Assembly (NCBI GenBank): GCA_017569305.1
Contig: CP069418.1
Coordinates: 3,100,001 to 3,164,000 of the forward strand
DNA from: Clostridiales bacterium FE2011
Lineage (GTDB): Bacteria > Bacillota > Clostridia > Christensenellales > Aristaeellaceae
Direction: 5' to 3'
Length of the DNA stretch: 64,000 bases
Shown: positions 57,022 to 64,000 of the stretch, piece by piece
Position numbering within the stretch: the stretch's first letter is position 1
How the letters are laid out: every line of letters begins with the position of its first letter
Notes under the pieces: generated by a model
What the model saw: only the letters and a program-made list of their open reading frames with translations
Told to the model about the DNA's origin: nothing
The model's database searches: none
Made by a program: the position numbers and the translations under genes

Positions 57022-57980
57022 AAAAACTGTTTGCCTGGATTCTGGCCCTTTTGCTGCTGGTCGTCGTCATAGGGCATTTCCTGTATCCTGTGTTGTCTGA
57101 TCAGCTGGCCCGGCGCCGTGACGCGGAGATGATGCAGGAATACCGGGAAAAGACCTCGGCCATGGGCAAAGAGCAGCGTGAAAAACTGTTTGCGGAAGCG
57201 GCGGAATGGAACGCGGGGCTGGAAGAAATCCGGATGGAAGACATCTTCACAGCTGGAAATACAAGAACAACCCGGGATTACCAGAACCACATGAACGTCC
57301 ATTCCGGCATCATCGCGGAACTGGTCATCCCGGATATCGGTACTTCACTGCCGGTGTATCATTTGAGTACTGAAACGCCGGCAACCCGGAACCTGGTACA
57401 CGTGGACGTAAGCTCCCTGCCGGCGGACGAAAGCCGCGAGAATATCGTACTTGCGGGTCCCGGGGTGCTGAAGGCTGATGGATTGCTTGGGGATGTTGGC
57501 CTGACAGATGACCGGATGCTGGAGGATCTGGACAGGTTGATCCCAGGAAACCTGTTAATACTGAATGTGCTGGACCGGACAATGGTCTACCGGGTTAAAG
57601 GCGTTCAGATGCTGTCTCCCGCCGGACTGAAAGAACTGGATCTGACACCGGACGAAGGGGAGGAGAAGCTGACGCTGGTTTCCCAGCGGAAGGATCAACG
57701 GCTGCTGGTTCAGGCGGAGCGGATTCCGATCCGGGAAGCCAGGACGTTACTGGCAGAGAACGATCAGGCCACCTTCCCGTCAAACTGGCAGAATGTATTG
57801 CTGCTGGGGTGTCCTGTTCTGATCGCGGGACTGCTGGTGCTGTGGATTATTGAACTGATCCGGGGACGGTTCTACCGACTCCCCGATGAAGGGAAAAGGG
57901 AAGACCCGGAACAGCTGGAGAAGACTTTGGAATCAATGGATCAGATTTCGAATGAAATCAACGAGGTAGGAGAGACATGA
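57018..57980 (+). CDS. Class C sortase-like pseudoenzyme
   Basis: A 320-residue protein with class C sortase layout. An N-terminal anchor (3-22) is followed by a helical region with AEAAEWNAGL (matching AxxYNxxL), a beta barrel (GIIAELVIPDIGTSLPVYH to LLVQAERIPI, 97-238) and a C-terminal membrane segment (about 258-280). The catalytic His region aligns as IVLAGPGV (143-150) without His. The TLxTC motif reads TLVSQR (219-224), so Cys is Gln223; Arg228 remains. The only cysteine, Cys265, is in the C-terminal membrane segment. It cannot be a conventional transpeptidase. Confidence 0.75.
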   Translation: MKKLFAWILALLLLVVVIGHFLYPVLSDQLARRRDAEMMQEYREKTSAMGKEQREKLFAEAAEWNAGLEEIRMEDIFTAGNTRTTRDYQNHMNVHSGIIAELVIPDIGTSLPVYHLSTETPATRNLVHVDVSSLPADESRENIVLAGPGVLKADGLLGDVGLTDDRMLEDLDRLIPGNLLILNVLDRTMVYRVKGVQMLSPAGLKELDLTPDEGEEKLTLVSQRKDQRLLVQAERIPIREARTLLAENDQATFPSNWQNVLLLGCPVLIAGLLVLWIIELIRGRFYRLPDEGKREDPEQLEKTLESMDQISNEINEVGET

Positions 57981-58918
57981 AGAGGCGCGGAATGGGAATG
58001 TTGTGCATCGCGATGGCTTTCGCGCTGCTGTTTTCCTGTGTGTCTGTTCCGGCCGGCACGGAGGAAGCGAAGGACGGCTGGCTGAGTATTACCATAGGCG
58101 ACGACCGGAACGAGTTTGATCCGTCGGGCATCCGGATGGCTATCTATCTGATTGCTACTGGCGATTATGGCGACTGGACGATGAACGACGAATTCAGTGA
58201 TATCACAGTGTTCGTGCGGAGCGACGGTTCTGCCTCCGTGGATATGACGCTGAGCCAGATCCGGCAGCGGATCGCGGACCGGAAAATCAAACCGACCGCC
58301 GACGGCGTCAGCGATGAAAAAGGAAAAATAGAGTTCAAAGAGCTGGTTCACGGCATCTACTATATCGAAATGACAGCGGGGCCTGAGCGGCTGACGATGA
58401 GCGCCATGCTGCTGTCCGTGCCGAACAGCAGCGGCAGCATACAGGTACGGGCGATGGCCAAGTATGAATATATCACGCCGACGCCCAGCCCGACACCAAC
58501 ACAGAAGCCTACGTTTACGCCCTTTGTGCCGCCGGTTGATCCGGAAACGCCTTCACCGACGCCCTCTCCAACACCCTCTCCCACGCCGACTGCACCGGCA
58601 GAGGAGTCGCCTGAACCCACAGTTTCACCGGAGGAAGAATCACCGACGCCTGCTGTGTCGCCGAAAGCCACGCCGACAGCGTCTGAAAAGGTCACAGACA
58701 AACCCACTGCCCATCCGACAGAGAAACCGGTGACTGTCACGAAGAAGCCGGTCCCGACGCCGGTACCGGAGCATTATACGGAAGATAACACACCGGTTCC
58801 CAAACATGTGCCCACACTGCAGCCCCATCCCGGGGAAGTAACGGTGTCCCTTGAAGATTACGAGGTTGCGCTTGGACTTTACAATATCCAGATTCATGTC
58901 GGTGTCTGCTTTGAGTAA
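57977..58918 (+). CDS. Secreted Pro/Thr-stalk surface protein with pilin-like N-domain, no LPxTG
   Basis: A 313-residue protein. After the signal peptide (to about 27), residues 35-165 resemble the N-terminal domain of SpaA-type pilins (FDPSGIRMAIYLIATGDYG, GKIEFKELVHGIYYIEM). Residues about 166-285 form a low-complexity stalk of PTPSPT and TxKP repeats. It ends in a compact hydrophobic-acidic tail (VSLEDYEVALGLYNIQIHVG, then VCFE). No LPxTG or C-terminal membrane helix exists, so anchoring must differ from the downstream pilin. Overlaps the sortase-like gene by 4 bp. Confidence 0.7.
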   Translation: MKRRGMGMLCIAMAFALLFSCVSVPAGTEEAKDGWLSITIGDDRNEFDPSGIRMAIYLIATGDYGDWTMNDEFSDITVFVRSDGSASVDMTLSQIRQRIADRKIKPTADGVSDEKGKIEFKELVHGIYYIEMTAGPERLTMSAMLLSVPNSSGSIQVRAMAKYEYITPTPSPTPTQKPTFTPFVPPVDPETPSPTPSPTPSPTPTAPAEESPEPTVSPEEESPTPAVSPKATPTASEKVTDKPTAHPTEKPVTVTKKPVPTPVPEHYTEDNTPVPKHVPTLQPHPGEVTVSLEDYEVALGLYNIQIHVGVCFE

Positions 58919-58943
58919 AACCGGAAGGGAAGGTTCAGGAGTC

Positions 58944-60959
58944 ATGAGAAGATTGATTGCGATGCTTGCCGCGGGAATCCTGCTGTTCAGCGGGATATCC
59001 GCCTGCGCGCAGGCGCCTGCCCTTACGTATCCGGACAGGGATTATGAGGAGCTGGTTGTCGGCAACCCGACCCGGATGGACGGAAAGTTCTTTACCGGCA
59101 TGTGGGGAAATGCCACCACCGATATTGACGTCCGGACGCTTGTTCACGCGTATTACCTGGTTGAATGGGGCTACGACAGCGGTTTCCTGAGAGCCAACCC
59201 GGTTGTCGCTTCAGCGCAGGGTGTTTTTGAGGATTCGAAGGGCATCAGGATTTACCGGTTCCAGCTGGCGGATGACCTGTATTACTCCGACGGAACCGAG
59301 ATTACCGCCTGGGATTATGCTTTCTCCGTATTGTTCCAGGCGGCCCCTGAAATTGCCGAACTGGGCGGCTGCCCCATGGATTTGTCATACCTGGAGGGAT
59401 ATGAGGAATATATTTCCGGCGAAGTGTCTTATCTCTCCGGCGTCAGGGTGACCGATGACAGGATGATAGAGTTCCGCGTCAAACCGGAGGCGCTGCCGTA
59501 TTTCTTTGAGATGTACCGGATGGGCTTCCTTCCGTATCCCATTCATGAAATCGCACCCGGCTGCAAGGTATATGATGACGGGCAAGGCATCTATATCGGC
59601 AACGAAGATCCGGATGTGAAGGAGAAGATCTTCTGCACGGAGCTGCTTGAGGCTACCGTTATGGATCCGGAAAACGGCTATCTGTCCCATCCGACGGTGG
59701 GCAGCGGACCCTATGTGCTGACATCCTGGGACGGGGAGACTTGTACATTTGAGATCAATCCCTATTTCAAGGGAAACGCGGAAGGCTTCAAACCCACGAT
59801 TCCAAAGCTGCGTTTTACCCTGGCGAAGGATGAAGATATGATCGAAAAGCTGGAAGCGGATGAATTCCAGCTGCTGAATAAGGTTGTACGCCGGGATACA
59901 ATCACGAAAGGGATCGAACTGGTTTCTTCCGGCAAAGGCTATACACTGACCAATTATCCCCGGATCGGCCTGTCGTTTATTGTCTTTACACCGGACAGGC
60001 CGGCTGTGCAGGAAAAGAACGTCCGCCAGGCGATCGCTTACTGCATGGACAAAAAAGCCCTGCAGAATGAATACACGTATCTGTACGGTATTCCAGTGGA
60101 CGGCATGTTGGGCATCGGCCAGTGGATGTACGGCATGGTCAAGGGAACAGAGGACTATCCGGAAACCCTGCCGGATGATCCTACACCGGACGAAGAGGAA
60201 GCATATGATGCAAGAATTGAACAGTGGGAATCCCTTTCCCTGGATGGTGTGAAACACTATGAGCTGGACGTGGAAAGAGCCTCCAGGCTGCTGGATGCGG
60301 TCGGCTGGACGATGAACGAGAATGGCCAGCGGTTTGCTGCCGGACGGGATGATGTACGCTGCAAAAAGGTTCAGGGAGAACTGCTGAAGCTGGATTTGAC
60401 CCTCGCTTATCCGGAAAGTAACGAGATGGCGGAAGCTATGGAAGCATGGTTTGTTGAACCCCTGAAACAGGCCGGAATTCGCCTGACACTTGTGCCCATG
60501 ACAATGAATGACCTGGTGCATGCCTACCATGACCGGGATATTGAAGGCATCGACATGTTCTATGTGGCGGATGACTTCAACATTGAATTCGATCCACAGC
60601 TGTTCTTCCTGGCCGGAGATCCGGACGCGCCGAAGGAAGACACGCTGGCCTGGGCTCATGCGCAGATGTCGGAATATGCTCGTCTGATGCTGGAAACCGT
60701 GCCGAGCGACGCATTGGGCTTTGTACAGAAATGGATCACCTTCCAGGAACAGCTGAGCGACCTGCTGCCGCTGATCCCGGTATACTCCAACGTATACTAT
60801 GATTTCTACACCAGCGACCTGATGAACTATGACATTATCCGGTACATCACCTGGGGCGACGCCATTGTCGCGTCCAGCTTCTATAACGTGTATCAGTCCA
60901 TGGTGGACAGGGGAATCGATCCCACCGATACAGAGGACGATTTTGAAATATTACCGTAA
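58944..60959 (+). CDS. Family 5 (OppA-like) solute-binding lipoprotein
   Basis: A 671-residue binding protein. The signal peptide has a lipobox-like SGISAC (Cys21). SBP family 5 features are YRFQLADDLYYSDGTEITAWDYAFSV, SGPYVLTSWDGETCTFEINPYFKG and RQAIAYCMDKKALQNEYTYLYG. Such proteins bind oligopeptides, or serve as receptors. It lies inside the pilus-like operon, 25 bp after the stalk-protein gene, with no oligopeptide permease genes. An accessory role in the surface structure is possible. Confidence 0.85.
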   Translation: MRRLIAMLAAGILLFSGISACAQAPALTYPDRDYEELVVGNPTRMDGKFFTGMWGNATTDIDVRTLVHAYYLVEWGYDSGFLRANPVVASAQGVFEDSKGIRIYRFQLADDLYYSDGTEITAWDYAFSVLFQAAPEIAELGGCPMDLSYLEGYEEYISGEVSYLSGVRVTDDRMIEFRVKPEALPYFFEMYRMGFLPYPIHEIAPGCKVYDDGQGIYIGNEDPDVKEKIFCTELLEATVMDPENGYLSHPTVGSGPYVLTSWDGETCTFEINPYFKGNAEGFKPTIPKLRFTLAKDEDMIEKLEADEFQLLNKVVRRDTITKGIELVSSGKGYTLTNYPRIGLSFIVFTPDRPAVQEKNVRQAIAYCMDKKALQNEYTYLYGIPVDGMLGIGQWMYGMVKGTEDYPETLPDDPTPDEEEAYDARIEQWESLSLDGVKHYELDVERASRLLDAVGWTMNENGQRFAAGRDDVRCKKVQGELLKLDLTLAYPESNEMAEAMEAWFVEPLKQAGIRLTLVPMTMNDLVHAYHDRDIEGIDMFYVADDFNIEFDPQLFFLAGDPDAPKEDTLAWAHAQMSEYARLMLETVPSDALGFVQKWITFQEQLSDLLPLIPVYSNVYYDFYTSDLMNYDIIRYITWGDAIVASSFYNVYQSMVDRGIDPTDTEDDFEILP

Positions 60960-60989
60960 AAATACGGCCTGATAGCGGAGGAACAGTGC

Positions 60990-61385
60990 ATGGCGAAAAA
61001 CATGCTGAAGAGCCTTGGGCGTTTTGAACTGCTGGAACTGATCTACACGATGCGCAAGGAGAACCTGGAGCTGAAGGAGCGCTGCGAGGCGGCGGAGCGG
61101 AAAGTTGTCGAGATCCGGGAACAGACGGACAAGCAGCTGGATTACGCGCGCCGGGATTATGAGAACCGGATAGAGGAACTTCGGATGCAGGGCGCCGCGA
61201 AGGATCTCCAGATCCGGATGAAGAAGATAGAGGAGCAGCTTCGGCTGCTGCAGAAACTGACCATGGTGGATATCGACCTGCCGGAGCTGCCGACAGAGGA
61301 AGAGATTGAACAGGCGGCGAAGCAGGGAGCAGAAGAACCGGAAACGGAAACCGATACCCCGGAGGAAGACGGGAAAACTGAGTAA
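60990..61385 (+). CDS. Coiled-coil protein of unknown function
   Basis: A 131-residue soluble protein. Residues about 12-92 are a continuous charged coiled coil (ENLELKERCEAAERKVVEIR) and the last 40 are acidic and disordered. There is no signal peptide, so it is cytosolic. It lies between the OppA-like and signal-peptidase-like genes (15-bp gap to the latter). Not recognised. Confidence 0.72.
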   Translation: MAKNMLKSLGRFELLELIYTMRKENLELKERCEAAERKVVEIREQTDKQLDYARRDYENRIEELRMQGAAKDLQIRMKKIEEQLRLLQKLTMVDIDLPELPTEEEIEQAAKQGAEEPETETDTPEEDGKTE

Positions 61386-61399
61386 ACGAGGGATCAGCC

Positions 61400-61999
61400 A
61401 TGGCCAGGAAACCCAGGAGAGCCGATACACTGCCGGATCTGAACGAGATTGAATCCGAAATGAGCCAGGTCCGCAGCAAGGGAAAATTCAGGCAGGCACT
61501 GAAGGGCACCATCGGAACGTTTATCGTGGTGGCAGCCCTGGCAGTGATCGTGGCCTTCATCTTCCTGCCGGTTCTGCGGATTACGAACGGACACAATATG
61601 GAGCCCGGCTTCCAGCCCGGGGACATCGTACTGCTGACCAAAAGCGACGAAGTGAACAACGGTGAGATCTGCGCCTTTTACTTTAACAACAAACTGCTCC
61701 TGCGCCGCGTCATTGCCCGGGAAGGGGACACGGTGGAGATTGACGAAAAAGGCTATGTGAAGGTAAACGGGGAGTTCCTGGAGGAAGACGGATATATCTC
61801 AGAGCACGCACTGGGCCAGTGCGACATTGATTTCCCGTTCCGGGTACAGGCCGGACAGTTTTTTGTGCTGGGAGACAACCGGGACTATGCTTTTGACAGC
61901 CGGGCAACCAATTTCGGCTGCATTTCCCAGGAAGAGATCTTCGGAAAGCCGATGGCGCGGATTTACCCCTTCAACCGGCTTGCCTGGTTCGGATTCTGA
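61400..61999 (+). CDS. Signal-peptidase-I-like pseudoenzyme (second)
   Basis: A 199-residue S26-fold protein with a cytosolic N-terminus and one membrane segment (about 38-58). The nucleophile box reads NGHNMEPGFQPGD, so Ser is Asn66. The general-base motif KRV reads RRV (Lys to Arg102). The distal box GDNRDYAFDSRATNFG (158-173) is intact, so the fold is conserved while both catalytic residues are replaced, like streptococcal SipA. It is the last gene before the separately promoted pilin gene. Likely a pilus assembly factor, by inference. Confidence 0.78.
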   Translation: MARKPRRADTLPDLNEIESEMSQVRSKGKFRQALKGTIGTFIVVAALAVIVAFIFLPVLRITNGHNMEPGFQPGDIVLLTKSDEVNNGEICAFYFNNKLLLRRVIAREGDTVEIDEKGYVKVNGEFLEEDGYISEHALGQCDIDFPFRVQAGQFFVLGDNRDYAFDSRATNFGCISQEEIFGKPMARIYPFNRLAWFGF

Positions 62000-62058
62000 T
62001 GATTTGTATGCTGGAAAAAACAATCAACAAAACAGAAAACTGAGGAAAATGAAACAGA

Positions 62059-62101
62059 TGTACGCAAAAGCGTTGACAACTATTGGAAACACGCCTATAA
62101 T
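62059..62101 (+). promoter_or_regulatory. Consensus promoter of the pilin gene
   Basis: Perfect -35 TTGACA (62073-62078), 17-bp spacer, perfect -10 TATAAT (62096-62101). A TGTACGC element (62059-62065) is just upstream. It gives a roughly 100-nt leader before the pilin gene. Confidence 0.82.
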
Positions 62102-62215
62102 TACATCACAATAGAGAGCCTGTATACTATGTTACCGAATAACGGAAATCCATAAACAGTATTAGTTTGGTTAATCCGCTTAATAGCCAAAATAATGAAT
62201 GAGGGGATGCTGAAA

Positions 62216-63685
62216 ATGAAAAAACTGTTTGCTTTGATGCTGGCGCTGGCTCTGATGCTGACGGTAGTATGTGCCTTCGCAGAAAATGGTGGAGGAGAAG
62301 GCGGCGGAGAAACCGGAGGAGAGACGACAACCGGTACGAAGACAACCCCGAGCATTACGATTACCACCACTTCAAAAGATTCAGAAGCCGCAGTGGATAC
62401 GACGGCATATACGTGGTACCGGATCCTGGAAGCTGATATCGGATCTGATCCGGAAAGCAACGGTGTCAGCCAGTCCGGCGGTGCGGTATCCTATCATACG
62501 GACAGTGCGACCAAGGCAGAAGCCCTTGCAAACTGCGGCGTGTTTAAAGTGACGCGTGTCGGCGATTCCGACAGATGGTATGTGGAACTGAAAACGCCGG
62601 ATACCACCACGGGGGCCGATATTGCAGCTGCAATTGCAACGATTGATCTGAGTCTTTTCCCCACAGGAACCTTCAGCCAGACGGCAGTTGCCGGAACCGC
62701 TACCAGTGGGGATCTGGCTCCCGGTTATTACTATGTCAAATCCACGGCCGGTAAAAATGTGGCTGTGCAGACACTGACCGCGGTGGAAATTGAAGAAAAG
62801 AACGAGTTCCCGACCGTGGAAAAAGAAGTCGATGAGAGTGACGAAAATGCCCAGATCGGCGATGAGATTACTTTTACCATTAAAGTAAAAGTTCCGTCCA
62901 CGGCCAATGATCAGATTGTACTGACAGATACCATGAGCGCAGGCCTGAGCTATAAGTCCGTTGATTCTGTGAAAATGGGCGGAGGAGACGTAGCTGCCAG
63001 CAATTATACGGTTGCGGCCACGACTGACGGGTTTACCCTTACTTTGCCCAAGGCTTTGGTTGTATCTGCTGCTGAAGCGGCAGAACAAGATACCACCAAA
63101 GTTACAGAGTTTGAGATTGTATGTACGGCTGTACTTGACGGAGATGCCCAGACTGCCAATCCTGAAACGAACTCTGTGACCCTGGACTATGGCGAGCATT
63201 ATACAACGAAGCCCAAGACAGCGGAAGTCAAAACCTACGACTTTAAGTTTAACAAGGTCGATGGATCTACAGGCGATCAGCTGGCGGGTGCGGAGTTCCA
63301 GTTCCTGCTGGACGGAAATCCCATGAATCTGATTGAAGTGACACCTGGTGAAGTATACCGGATCGCACTGCCGAATGAAGAGGGCAGGACACAGACGATA
63401 ACAACCATCGGAAAGACTGTACGGATCTATGGCCTGGATACCGACGTGCAAGCCTACAGTCTGCAGGAAACAAAGGCGCCTACCGGCGGTTACAACATCC
63501 TGAAAGCTCCCGTTGAAGTAAAACCCAAAGACGGATCTTTCGGAGAAACAGACGTCAAGAACAATGAAGGCTCTGTTCTTCCCAGTACCGGTGGTTCCGG
63601 CACCACGATCTTCTATGTGATCGGCGGACTGCTGATCATCGGCGCGGGTGTGGTGCTGGTGGCCCGCCGCAAGGCACACGAATAA
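62216..63685 (+). CDS. LPSTG-anchored pilin-like surface protein
   Basis: A 489-residue sortase substrate. The signal peptide (1-22) is followed by a Gly/Glu/Thr-rich stretch, an N-terminal pilin domain (about 47-195), an isopeptide D2-like domain (about 200-340; FPTVEKEVDESDEN, LTDTMSAGLSY) and a SpaA/CnaB domain (341-450; FKFNKVDGSTGDQLAGAEFQF) with E-box YSLQETKAPTGGY. It ends LPSTGG (455-460), membrane helix and RRKAHE. Internal isopeptide bonds are likely. The ATG at 62216 has GAGGGG nine bases upstream; two earlier ATGs are less well placed. Backbone pilin of the locus. Confidence 0.9.
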   Translation: MKKLFALMLALALMLTVVCAFAENGGGEGGGETGGETTTGTKTTPSITITTTSKDSEAAVDTTAYTWYRILEADIGSDPESNGVSQSGGAVSYHTDSATKAEALANCGVFKVTRVGDSDRWYVELKTPDTTTGADIAAAIATIDLSLFPTGTFSQTAVAGTATSGDLAPGYYYVKSTAGKNVAVQTLTAVEIEEKNEFPTVEKEVDESDENAQIGDEITFTIKVKVPSTANDQIVLTDTMSAGLSYKSVDSVKMGGGDVAASNYTVAATTDGFTLTLPKALVVSAAEAAEQDTTKVTEFEIVCTAVLDGDAQTANPETNSVTLDYGEHYTTKPKTAEVKTYDFKFNKVDGSTGDQLAGAEFQFLLDGNPMNLIEVTPGEVYRIALPNEEGRTQTITTIGKTVRIYGLDTDVQAYSLQETKAPTGGYNILKAPVEVKPKDGSFGETDVKNNEGSVLPSTGGSGTTIFYVIGGLLIIGAGVVLVARRKAHE

Positions 63686-63703
63686 TACATATCGATTCGA
63701 AAG

Positions 63704-63731
63704 GCCCGGACTCTTCAGAGTTCGGGCTTTT
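63704..63731 (+). terminator. Rho-independent terminator after the pilin gene
   Basis: Stem GCCCGGACTC / GAGTTCGGGC (one G-T pair) with loop TTCA and TTTT. Confidence 0.88.
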
Positions 63732-63733
63732 CT

Positions 63734-63774
63734 CAATGCACAATGTACAATGCATAATGCATAATGATTGAATG
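63734..63774. repeat. CAATGCACAATGTACAATGC repeat tract
   Basis: Tandem variants of CAATG(C/T)A and CATAATG. Same style as other simple intergenic tracts in the window. Confidence 0.6.
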
Positions 63775-63802
63775 ACAGAAAAGGGAATATCGTACTAAAA
63801 GC

Positions 63803-63847
63803 TTGTACAAACGTTTGCTTGAAGAGGATGCGTTCTTTGCGTATAAT
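63803..63847 (+). promoter_or_regulatory. Promoter with TTGTACAA and CAAACGTTTG palindromes
   Basis: -35 TTGAAG (63819-63824), 17-bp spacer, perfect -10 TATAAT (63842-63847). Upstream overlapping palindromes TTGTACAA (63803-63810) and CAAACGTTTG resemble a LacI/CcpA-type operator. Confidence 0.7.
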
Positions 63848-63889
63848 AACAGCAGAACGAAAACCTTTACAGGGGAGGAACATACAAGA

Positions 63890-64000
63890 ATGCGGAAGAA
63901 GACGATTACGGCCCTGCTGCTGGCACTCTGCCTGATGATCAGCGCTGCTGCCGGCCTGGCTGAACCGCCGGTACAGACCGAAGGGATTATCATCCCCGTG
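63890..64000 (+). CDS. N-terminal fragment of a secreted protein
   Basis: Thirty-seven codons are visible before the window ends. They encode a signal peptide (MRKKTITALLLALCLMISAA, then AGLAEPPVQ) and the start of the mature protein. GGGGAGG is 9 bases before the ATG. Product not determinable. Confidence 0.75.
   Translation, partial: MRKKTITALLLALCLMISAAAGLAEPPVQTEGIIIPV

Noticed and set aside
57018..63685. Simple pseudogenisation of the pilus locus
   Set aside because: All frames are intact, overlaps and ribosome sites are preserved, promoters are consensus-like and non-catalytic motifs are conserved, so loss of active-site residues looks specific.

Overview
This is a chromosomal segment of a Gram-positive member of the Clostridia with moderately high GC. 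The evidence is a Firmicutes-type rplU-prp-rpmA operon (L27 has a cleavable N-terminus and its protease Prp is present), GGAGG ribosome-binding sites before most genes, LPxTG/CnaB surface protein chemistry, many carbohydrate ABC transporter genes with a GH10 xylanase, and a clostridial-looking 16S gene. A gut or rumen fibre-degrading lineage (Christensenellales/Aristaeellaceae-like) is my best guess from general resemblance only; I could not run a 16S search.

Layout. 1-1669: end of an ftsA-like gene, then ftsZ and a terminator. 1690-9811: a lipoprotein solute-binding protein, galK, tsaE-tsaB-rimI, deoB and a two-domain secreted PIG-L/phosphodiester-glycosidase protein. 9824-13786: rplU-prp-rpmA, metG, tatD. 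13785-18942: topB, a small acidic protein, wecB and a pyruvyltransferase-like gene, flanked on both sides by unusual arrays of short hairpins separated by a constant 7-nt spacer (RTGATAT). 19067-21205: rpmB and two glycosyltransferases on the minus strand. 21241-23765: exoA, a NYN-LOTUS protein and a membrane-anchored unknown. 23809-29174: a complete rRNA operon (16S, tRNA-Ala, tRNA-Ile, 23S, 5S) with long processing stalks and a terminator, then about 600 bp of hairpins and 5S debris. 29800-35044 (minus): FHA / SEDS-like / small anchored protein / CHAP-like / YhhN operon, a ZnuA-like metal-binding protein and an unknown gene. 35264-36846: DnaA boxes and dnaA, not followed by dnaN. 36886-40588: pheS-pheT.

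40587-55958 is a large carbohydrate-uptake block: a membrane-anchored 961-residue solute-binding protein, two permease pairs, an NHL/TPR membrane protein, a Yip1 protein, a DUF5696 protein, a second solute-binding protein and a secreted GH10 xylanase. No ATPase gene is present, so a shared MsmK-type ATPase elsewhere is expected. Several promoters here carry a TGTAC element next to the -35 box.

55983-63731 is a sortase-pilus-like locus whose assembly enzymes appear catalytically dead. A signal-peptidase-I-like protein has Gly at the nucleophile and a CnaB-like insertion. A class-C-sortase-like protein lacks the catalytic Cys and His. A second signal-peptidase-like protein has Asn and Arg in place of the Ser/Lys dyad. 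They sit with a Pro/Thr-stalk surface protein that has no LPxTG, an OppA-like lipoprotein, a coiled-coil protein and an LPSTG pilin with its own consensus promoter. This pseudoenzyme locus and the hairpin arrays are the two most interesting things in the window. The sequence ends inside a new secreted-protein gene.
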